The position numbers were made by a program, and so were the translations under genes. From NCBI GenBank assembly GCA_027600665.1, contig JADGJL010000046.1, positions 1 to 56,406 on the forward strand: a stretch of DNA of 56,406 nucleotides, given 5' to 3'. Below are positions 48,401 through 56,406 of the stretch, piece after piece. The notes beneath the pieces are model-generated. The model was not told the origin of the DNA. It made no database searches and worked only from the letters and a program-made list of their open reading frames with translations. This DNA comes from Irineochytrium annulatum. Lineage: Eukaryota; Chytridiomycota; Chytridiomycetes; Chytridiales; Chytridiaceae. The first letter of the stretch is position 1, and every line of letters begins with the position of its first letter.

Positions 48401-51400
48401 TCCAGCAGTGTCATTGTCTTTCCCAGATAAGAACAACTTTGGACCCTCAACAAAACGCGGAAGAATCTGATATAGTTTAGAAACGGTAATTAAGACCTCG
48501 CACAGCTTACCTGATCAAAAATAGCATTCGTGAAAACTTGCGGAACACCCTTGCCACTGTAAGAATGGGCCAGAGCCGTGCCGACGACATTTTCATAGTT
48601 GTAGAGGAGTTGCGGGGTGAAGACCTTAAACCCGCGTCCCTCTAAGCCCGCCATCCATGTCAACGTATCAGGTTGCATCGGCGTTCCCTCATTCATGTCG
48701 CCAAGGCCGAACAAAGCTGCGGCTGCCATGCCGATCTTGATGCCAAGACTCGAGCGTTGAATCATCAACTTTTGGACGTCGAGAGGTAAGGCTTGAAATT
48801 GTCCATTCGAAGCCAGGGCTGAAGCGTCGATCGCCAAGCTCCAGTCCTTCAACTGAATAATCGTCGACCTCCGAGACCCGTAATCCCAAGTAAGGCCGGG
48901 AGCACCTTGCTCAAAGAAGGTCTGCGTTCGATCTATGCCAGAGGAAGACCGCCTGTCCGCGCCCGGCCCTTTCGCTAAGTAGACGTTTGCCGACGAAATC
49001 GAGTCCGAGAGTCTCTTGACCAACGTGCAGTAGTTAATAGCCGCCTTCATGCTCGACATCGGTCCGTTCTGAATAAATCTCGAATCGATCAACGTGCCCT
49101 CAATCATCCTGATGAATTCCGTAATGATGTCAACTGTAGACGATTGGAACGCTGGCGGCTCCCTGATGACTAACTCAAACTCGGGACATTGTGAAATCAC
49201 TCGAAGCGCATGAATGATGTTGTCCAGCATGCGAGGATTCAGGCGCGGCCCTTCCTCGCTGAATTCCGAGAACCACTTCCACAAGTGAACAACAAAGAGT
49301 TGGATCATAGCTCGGTGAACGAAGAAGCAGGACGCGACAACAGCATTAATCTCCCAGTCGTTATCCGAGTTTAAGATTGGTCCAAGATAATCTTTAAACT
49401 GGTGGAACAGCAACCGCTCCGACGATATTTGCGACTCATGTACTGCGTAGGGGTCTTCTGACACGTCCTAGAAAATCGTTATTCATGATCCGACAACGAG
49501 ATCCTACTGGTGTAGCGCAGAATGACATCAGCAACACTGCGTAGCTTGAATACGTCGCGACAAACGCAGCATCTACCGTGTTAACACTGGTCATCAGGGG
49601 TATGGCAAGTCTCCGAAGCGTCTTCGCGCAGTGCCGCAGTGCCTTAACACGGCCCTTCATTGCGAACTGCCGCGCCAATTCACCGAGGTAGAAGCGAAAC
49701 AGCACGCCAAAGTCGCTGATAGCGACATCATGAATGCTGAGCAACGTTAACCCCGACGTCACCTTGGGAACGAGGGCATGGCCGTGTAGATCCCTCTCCA
49801 TGAACGCATACATGGCCGACTTCGAGACGACGCCTTCCGTGCGAACTAAGATCGCGTACAGAGGCAGGTATCCGGGTCCGTTTGCATGAGGCGCGAGCGT
49901 CTCTGAAAGCGAGTAGAAGTCTGCCAGTGCCGACAAGGCTGCGTGGCGGATCCGCGGATTCGGCCGCGCCAACATTACCATCATGCAGGCGTCCAGCTTA
50001 CACGAGATGCGGTAGACGAGGTCCCGGTCTAAGCTTTGATTGCCAGTGCTGTCCTCTTCATTGGCCCAATGGCGCAGGAGGAAGGCGAGGTGAAGTACGA
50101 TCGTACAATAGGAGATATCGTTGTCGTACGGAATTTTTTTGATGTGATTCAGGAAAGCGCCGACGATGCTGAAAGAAAACGCTCAGCATAATATCATAAA
50201 CAAAACATCATACCTCAATCGCATGTCGTGGAAATTCTGGAAAATTCTCTGCAAAGCGAAACTGGCCTCAACCGCAACGTCTTCAAACGAGTGAATCAAA
50301 TACGAGCCAATGAATTGCGCGCCACCAATGAGATCAGGTGAAGGAATTAGCGGAACTGTGCGGAGCACTTCTTTGAGCAGCCTAAGGATCAATAGCATGT
50401 CCGACTTCACGTCTTGATTAAGACGCGAGACCTTCGCCTGGTCCACCAACGCAGACGAGAATCGCAGCTTGTCGATATTCTTATCCGGATCCCCACACGC
50501 CCGGTACCACCCAGCAACCGCCGCCGCGACCTTATCGTTCATCTCCCGCACGGCTTTGTCCCCCAGCGACACGGACGCACCCTCCTTCCCCGTCCTCAAC
50601 CCGGTCCCCGACTGGTTTAACGACGCCACGTTGTAAATCGACCCTTCATTCGCCACCACGTCAAGTGCGTTGCGAGGAATGTCGCCCGAGCTCCGGCTGA
50701 TATCGTCCTGCTCAAAATAGCGCGCGTTCGGGTCCTCGCCCATCATCGGGCTCTTTGGGCTCTTGATGGACGCTCTATCGATGGCGTCTGAGAGCATAGC
50801 AAGGATGTCGTCGTCGCCAGCTGGCGTCCCATACAGATTCTCGACCGTCCGGGTCCCTCCCGACCCGGATCGACCCAGCGTCGCCATGCCTCCAACCTTC
50901 CGCGATCGGGACACAGATGCGGCGGCCGCAGCGGCGGCTTTACTAGAGTACGGAATCGGGTCGTATGCGACGCCAGAGGCTCCGATGGCGTTGACGTTTG
51001 TGAAGCGGTCGCAGTACTGCAGGAGCGCGACGAGCTTGCGCTCAAACTCGTACGGGATATCGCTGATCAGGGATTGGAAGTCGGCCTCACGGTTTCCGAC
51101 ACTGTTGTTAATAAAGCCGGAGTCCGGGTCGAGGATGATACGCAGGGAGCGCAGGCCAATGAAGTAGATCTCGGCGACGCCTTCGACCGCCTTCGACTCA
51201 AGAAGGTATGAGATGAGCTTAAGGGTGACTTGCAGACTATACAGCAAATTAGCTTTTGCCAACAAAATAAGAGAGACAGCTAAACGTACTTATGCGCCGC
51301 CATCTGAACAACAATCTCAACACACGTATCCAGATTATCCATCCCAATCGGTCCCTTCTTCTTAATAAACAACGCATCCGCGAAGTTTTTAATTCGCTCC

Positions 51401-53105
51401 GTCAAGATCTCCGGACTCTCGTCCTCCACGGGTCTCGTCAGATGCCCATAACTCGCCGCCAGCGAGAAGCTCCCATTAACGCGATCGCGCGCGTTCGACT
51501 TGGTGTCGAGGTAGTACCTCCCGCGCAGGAGCTGCAAAACGCAGTCGTACACGTGCGGGCGGAGCTTCTTATTGCCACCAGGACAGAGGTCGTTGAAAAG
51601 CGGGTCGATGGATTGTGCGAAGTACTCGATGCGCGTGTTATTAACGATGACGATGCAAAGGCGGAGGGAGGCATGGCGGAGCTCCTCCGTGCCGGCCCAT
51701 TTGCGGGCGTATTTGTGCAACTCGATCAACTAACAAAGCAATCTAAGTTCGGCTATAACTTGGAGCCCGGCGGGCAACTCCCACCTCACTGTGCATCCCA
51801 ATCTCCCACGGCTGGTTGGCTGTAGGCGAGGTATAATCCAAAGGCTGCACCAAGCGCTCCAGCGCCTGCACGACGGCGAGCCTCACAACGTTCCTCTTAA
51901 CCCTCTCAAAGTGTCCAATAAGCTCGTGCATAAGGAACGCGAGCTCCTGCGCGTCGCGGTCGTTGCGGGGGAGAATAGAAATGTACCGGGTCGTCGAGAG
52001 GACCATGATAATCTCCTCGCTGGGGATTTTCCGGTTTACGTCCAGGATCGAGGCGACTTGGCGCATGATGGTCCCTCGGCTAAAAATACGTCAGACACGA
52101 AAGTTATGACCGGAAAGGGGACGTACTCGACAACCGCCAGGTCCCCGATGATGATCGACCAGCGGAGCATGATCTGGTCAAACAATCTGTTCTCAAATTC
52201 CGAGCCTAAGCGCCGGACGGCCGAAGCGCGGATGTAGAAGAAGGCATGCCGCAAGAAGAGCTCGTGGGTGTCGCGTTTGAGGTTTGACGTGTTCAATAGG
52301 GACGAGATGCGCAGCAGAGCATCCAGGATACTCAGCGTGATCGTCGACCGCTTGGGAAGAAAACGACGTCAGATGCAATAGAAGGTAATGCCTATAGGAT
52401 ACTTACGACGACATCAATGACCTCCGGGGGCTGCTTCCCCAGCCCAACAATCTTTTTCGCGAACACATCCCACCCGTACGGCGATTTAGGCAGGTCCGGA
52501 ACCTCGTGCGGGATGATCAGCAGCAGCGACCGGATGAGCGAGTCATAATAATTGTTCGGCAGAATTTTCACAACCTCGATAAAGTTCAAATGGCTTTTCT
52601 CCTTCAAGGGAAAGTTCGCGCTCAGGGATGCCTGTCAAGATCATACACGTGATCAGGATGTAAACCCAAAATCCGATCTCACCCCACCTTCCTAAAGCCA
52701 GACAGGTTCGTCAGATGCCTCGTGACCGCATCCGCCAGGCTCGTCTGCCATGCCGTGATTGCGTTCACGACAATGTCCGCATTCAGCTGGTGCTCCATCT
52801 TGACGAGCTGCAGCTGCAAGGCGAGCATCTTCTGGTGCGTCTGGTCCGCCAGCATGTAGTTCTCGGCGCGTATGGCGGTCTCCTTAACCATGCCAAGCTC
52901 GGCCAGCGAGTTCTGGATCTTCTGGACATAGATCTGTACAGGGGATATGGTTGAGTACGCGGAGGCACATGAAGAGGAGAGCGATCAAGGACGGGGGACT
53001 TACCAGGTCGGCCTCGACTCCGCCGCTGGCGACCGCGTGGCCTCGATACTGTTGAAAAGGAGGGCGATCAGGACGAGCGTCGGGCGGCACGTCAGCACTC
53101 ACCAT
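45485..53105 (-). CDS. TAO3: Cell morphogenesis protein of the Furry/TAO3/MOR2/PAG1 family
   Basis: A long alpha-helical (HEAT-like) scaffold is read from ATG 53105-53103 to TAA 45485-45487 across many short introns. Furry-family proteins organise NDR/LATS kinase signalling and polarised growth. Near the N-terminus YVQKIQNSLAELGM and ADIVVNAITAWQ fit the family's first block. RYISILPRNDRDAQELAFLM and VKRNVVRLAVVQALERLVQP, then YARKWAGTEELRHASLRLCI, parallel the MOR2-PAG1 N-terminal domain. RSLLFVKELFTMFNPDPQ, RVLELSRLAADLFPSDAPS and FILELIVPWCRFVNLS are characteristic of the C-terminal part. A serine/glycine/alanine-rich loop with low-complexity alanine (about 50940-50900) interrupts the helices. 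The end is GIVGSPYVYKWR. Length is roughly 2,300 residues, near the usual fungal size. Exon borders were not all fixed. Confidence 0.75.
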
Positions 53106-53251
53106 CTTGGCTGCCCTCTTCCTCTATGAAATCGTCTTTGTATTTGTGCTACAGGGCGCTGGATGCGCGAACCGGGAACAAGGCTACCATCTCCCACTCA
53201 CAGCCTCTGAAAGCAAATGATCTTTCGTATTAATACTTTTGTGATAGTTGC

Positions 53252-54514
53252 TTAATCGTCGGCCGTGACAAGCATGCCGTCTACTTTAAAAAAAGCGAAG
53301 AAAATGAAGGTGCTCGTCGATACGATCAAGGATGAAAGACCAGTCCACATGAGCGTCCGCTGCGACACGTGCACACCGATAGTATCGGCGACCTTCTTAA
53401 GGTGTTCCGTAGACGGCGTGGCACCCTTGTACACGAGCAGACCAACAAGCGCGACAGAGTAGCCGAAGTATTGTAACGGCTGAATTTCCGCGTTCCATAT
53501 CGCGACGCTGACAGCTGCCAAAAAGGTTTAAAGTCAACGCGAGTGGCGGCTGCGTGTCCTTACCGATGAGCAGGATGTCCTTTACCACCCCGGAGAGGCA
53601 GAGGACGAGGGACGACGTCTTGGCGATCTGCGCGAAATCCATTAGGATGACTATCACACCAGCTGCGAGGCGTCCTTACCAAAAAAACCACCGCGATGTT
53701 TAAGCCCAATGCAACGAAGGCGTTAGCTAACAGGAGGTGTGGTCCGACGGCAACGATGGCCTCCAATGTAAGGTCGCGCTCAAACAGGAGGCACGCGACG
53801 GTGTTTATCCCGGCGCATATCTGGAACTTGCTGATTAATGTTGGCCAGTGTGAGCACGGGTTGGCAGGTTAAGCTGCATGCATACCGGGGCGAAGTAATA
53901 AAGAGAGCACAGCGGGTCCATCTTCATGTTCTTCAACTCCAGTAGCATCTGCACAAGTACCAACCGAACAGCCTCGCAAAGAATTCCTACGGCCTGCGCA
54001 ACAAACCCGATAACGCTAAACTCTATCTCCCCGTAAGACGCAACCATAACGCCTCCAACGATGACCACGACGTTAAAAAACGTCCCCAATGACACCGGCT
54101 TCCCCGTCAACAGGACGCCCGCGAGCAAGACGGCAACAGGTACAGCGCCTTTCAGCATCTGGATGAAAGCGACGCTCAGGTATAGGTACGCTATGTTGTA
54201 CAGTATCAAGCTGAGCGAGAAGAACAAGCCGATGGGGAACACGCGGAGCATGTAGGTCAACCAGTCCATGGCCACGTCATGCCGGCCATCAAGCAAAGTC
54301 GTCGTGAGGGCCAGAAAGCGCGTCGCGATGGTCGCAATGGCGAGATGCCAAGTCGTGAGGAAGATGGGGTAAGGGAAGTCGAGGGCATGAAGGATGTACT
54401 TGTTGAAGAGGACGACGGAGGAGGAGAGGAGGATCCAGACGCTGGCGAGACTTCGACATCAGCATCTAATCAGTCCCGACGAGGAAAGGCTGACCACACA
54501 TAAAACGCCTCCAT
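53252..54514 (-). CDS. Triose-phosphate-translocator family membrane transporter (sugar phosphate/nucleotide-sugar type)
   Basis: A 17-nt first exon (54498-54514, MEAFYV) is joined to an exon starting at 54441. About ten hydrophobic helices follow: WILLSSSVVLFNKYIL, PIFLTTWHLAIATIATRF, PIGLFFSLSLILYNIAYLYL, FIQMLKGAVPVAVLLAGVLL, FSVIGFVAQAVGILCEAVRL, DPLCSLYYFAPVC, LLLANAFVALGLNIAVVFLV, TSSLVLCLSGVVKDILLI and QYFGYSVALVGLLVY. The KTSSLVLxLxGVxKDILL block and the NKY and FxPxxxxSLY motifs are typical of the fungal/plant TPT-DUF250 group in Golgi or ER membranes. The substrate cannot be told from sequence. An additional hydrophobic segment (SSLIVSTSTFIFFAFF) sits at the very C-terminus. It ends 147 bp before the TAO3 start on the same strand and is divergent from ILV1. 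Confidence 0.87.
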
Positions 54515-54969
54515 CAAGTCCGCCAACTGGGCTCACAAGCGGGGACTTCCCAGCTGCGGAGCTGTCAGCGGGGCGTTGGTCGTTGCTGGGATGAACTTCC
54601 GAACTCCGCCCTCAGAGGGACTGAAAGTCGAGCAGATCCGTTGCTCAAAGATCCTCACGAGATCCTCGATTAAGACCTCGAGGATCCTCGATCTCATCGA
54701 CGACCTGTCAACCTGATCATCGACTGCGCATCCGTCGCGGTTGACAGCATCAGCGGAGTGCCGCTTCACTATCGGCCACCTGAGAACCCAAGAGCACCGT
54801 CGACCGGCCGATACATATACGCGACCCACGGAGCTAAAGTAATATCATCTCCAATGTCGACGCGGTATATACTACACTGACACAGCTTGGTGAAGCCCAT
54901 CTAGATCTCCTGTCAAAACCTGGCAGCCCATTCATCTCCATTCATCCTGGTCATCGGCGCGATCGCGAA
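54515..54969. promoter_or_regulatory. Divergent promoter of the transporter and ILV1
   Basis: This 455-bp interval has three GATCCTC words at 54650, 54661 and 54683, that is 11 and 22 bp apart, and a perfect 12-bp palindrome CGAGGATCCTCG at 54679-54690. A TATATACT-like element lies near 54867. No TGACTC Gcn4-type site was seen, although yeast ILV1 is under amino-acid control. Confidence 0.4.
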
Positions 54970-56406
54970 ATGTCGAAGCTAAACGCCACCGATGGGGTTG
55001 CGGGCTCGACGTTGCCAGATATGCTTGAGGCGCCGTTCCGAACGGGCCGTCGCAGGTCTTCGCTGGCGCCAGAGACGCGGAAAGGGGACCGCCAACCACT
55101 CCCCGCCGTCATGGAGAACAAGTGGAAAGATCAGGCGCCACCAATCCGCCTGGGAGGGCCCCGTGATTACTTGCAAATGATTCTGACGGCCAACGTTTAC
55201 GGTTAATCTTGATCGTGCTATGGTTACTTGAGGCGATCCTAATAGTTTTCGTGGTTGAACAGACGTGGCCAAGGAAACACCGCTCCAGCTCGCCCAGAAC
55301 CTCTCCACCCGCCTCGGTAACCGTATCCTCCTCAAGCGCGAGGACCTCCAGCCCGTCTTCTCTTTTAAGCTCCGCGGCGCCTACAACCGCATGCGCCAGC
55401 TAACCCCCGAGGAGCGCGCAAAGGGCGTCATCGCCTGCTCCGCGGGGAACCACGCCCAAGGTGTCGCCCTCGCGGCCCAGAAGCTCGGCATGGTCGCCAC
55501 GATCGTCATGCCCGTCGCCACGCCCCCAATAAAATGGCGCAACGTCCAACGACTCGGCGGCACCGTCGTCCTCCATGGCCGCGACTTTGACGAGGCACGC
55601 GCCGAGTGCGCTCGTCTCTGTCAGGAACGCGGGTTGGTCGACATCCCGCCGTTCGACGACCCCTTCGTCATCGCGGGTCAGGGCACTGTGGCCGTCGAGC
55701 TCCTCCGGCAGACGGATCCGAGTGAACTCTACGCGATCTTTGTGTGCGTTGGAGGAGGGGGTCTGATATCGGGCATTGCGAGTTATGTGAAGAGGGTGTG
55801 CCCGCATGTCAGGGTGGTGGGAGTGGAAACCTACGATGCGTGCGCGATGACGAGGTCGTTAGAGAAAGGGGAGCGGGTCGTGTTGGAGGAGGTCGGGCTG
55901 TTCGCGGATGGGGCGGCCGTGAAGCAGGTGGGCGAGGAGTGTTTTAAGATTTGTAAGGGGCTTGTGGACGATATGGTGCTGGTGCGGACGGATGAGATAT
56001 GCGGTTCGTGATCTTTTCGCTCTTGTACGCTGGTGTCTAACGTGGGAAATAGCGGCCATCAAGGACACGTTCGAGGACACCCGAAGTATTATCGAGCCCG
56101 CAGGAGCGCTCGGCGTCGCGGGGGCTAAGAAATACCTGCAGGAGCGCAACCTCACCAACAAGACCTGCATCGCCATCTGCTCGGGGGCGAATATGAATTT
56201 CGACCGGCTCCGTTTCGTGGCCGACCGCGCCGACTTTGGCGAGCAGCGCGAGAGCCTCGTGACCGTCACGATCCCCGAGCGTCCGGGGTCATTCTTGGCG
56301 CTGTACGAGGCCGTCCACCCGAGGAGCGTGACGGAATTCGCGTACCGGTTCGGCGACCGGGAGAGGGCGTTGATCTTTATGGCGTTCAGGAGGGATGGGA
56401 GGGAGG
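54970..56406 (+). CDS. ILV1: Threonine dehydratase (isoleucine biosynthesis), 3' end beyond the window
   Basis: Exons 54970-55201, 55263-56003 and 56053 to the window edge join in frame (introns of 61 and 49 nt). The enzyme deaminates threonine to 2-oxobutanoate using pyridoxal phosphate, the first step to isoleucine, usually in mitochondria. The segment [20 protein letters not shown] leads to the PLP lysine in [24 protein letters not shown] binds the phosphate side, [13 protein letters not shown] is the glycine-rich loop, and [14 protein letters not shown] and [12 protein letters not shown] close the catalytic domain. The ACT-like regulatory domain begins [13 protein letters not shown] and is cut at 56406. 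The N-terminus up to about residue 60 is Arg/Ser-rich, compatible with a mitochondrial targeting sequence. Confidence 0.95.

Noticed and set aside
51292..51825. A 177-codon plus-strand frame
   Set aside because: It is antisense to conserved TAO3 sequence and has no recognisable motif.

Overview
This window is nuclear DNA of a fungus. The genes are dense with GT-AG introns mostly 40-60 nt long, branch-point-like TAAY motifs sit before acceptors, and the conserved proteins are opisthokont/fungal. A CCDC33-like C2/coiled-coil protein of the kind found in flagellated lineages sits beside fungal-type genes (a PHO81-type SPX-ankyrin protein, TAO3/MOR2, ILV1). A flagellated, zoosporic fungus (chytrid-like) is therefore the best guess. 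That placement is inference. The coordinates of multi-exon genes below run from start codon to stop codon and contain introns.

Layout. 1-3.5 kb: a decayed pogo-type transposase, a small unknown ORF and gene-free sequence. 3.5-5.1 kb: a complete DYRK1/minibrain-type kinase with 8 exons. 6.3-15 kb: a transposon island. It holds a broken Ulp1-like (SUMO-protease fold) gene, a MULE-type transposase whose C-terminus reads as a ubiquitin-specific-protease domain, a divergently transcribed partner ORF, and a Tc1/mariner copy broken by an 8-bp tandem duplication. 15.4-21.3 kb: mRNA cap methyltransferase (ABD1) and the CCDC33-like gene. 21.6-28.9 kb (minus): the catalytic subunit of DNA polymerase epsilon. 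29.5-32.6 kb: a truncated copia-type retroelement, and a second related gag start facing away from it across a near-perfect palindrome. 33.4-39.3 kb (minus): exocyst SEC15, then CLP1. 39.7-45.2 kb (plus): a PHO81-like SPX/ankyrin/degenerate-GDPD protein and folylpolyglutamate synthase. 45.5-54.5 kb (minus): the large TAO3/MOR2/Furry cell-morphogenesis protein and a triose-phosphate-translocator-family transporter. 55.0 kb to the end (plus): threonine dehydratase ILV1, cut by the window edge.

The housekeeping genes cover mRNA capping and 3'-end formation (ABD1, CLP1), DNA replication (POL2), polarised secretion and morphogenesis (SEC15, TAO3, DYRK), phosphate signalling (PHO81-like) and folate/isoleucine metabolism (MET7, ILV1). 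Nothing suggests an operon. CLP1/PHO81-like and the transporter/ILV1 pair are divergent and may share promoters. CCDC33/POL2 and MET7/TAO3 are convergent. The most unusual content is the transposon island, where two different ubiquitin/SUMO-peptidase-like reading frames lie next to each other. All calls come from reading translations by eye, and no database search was run.
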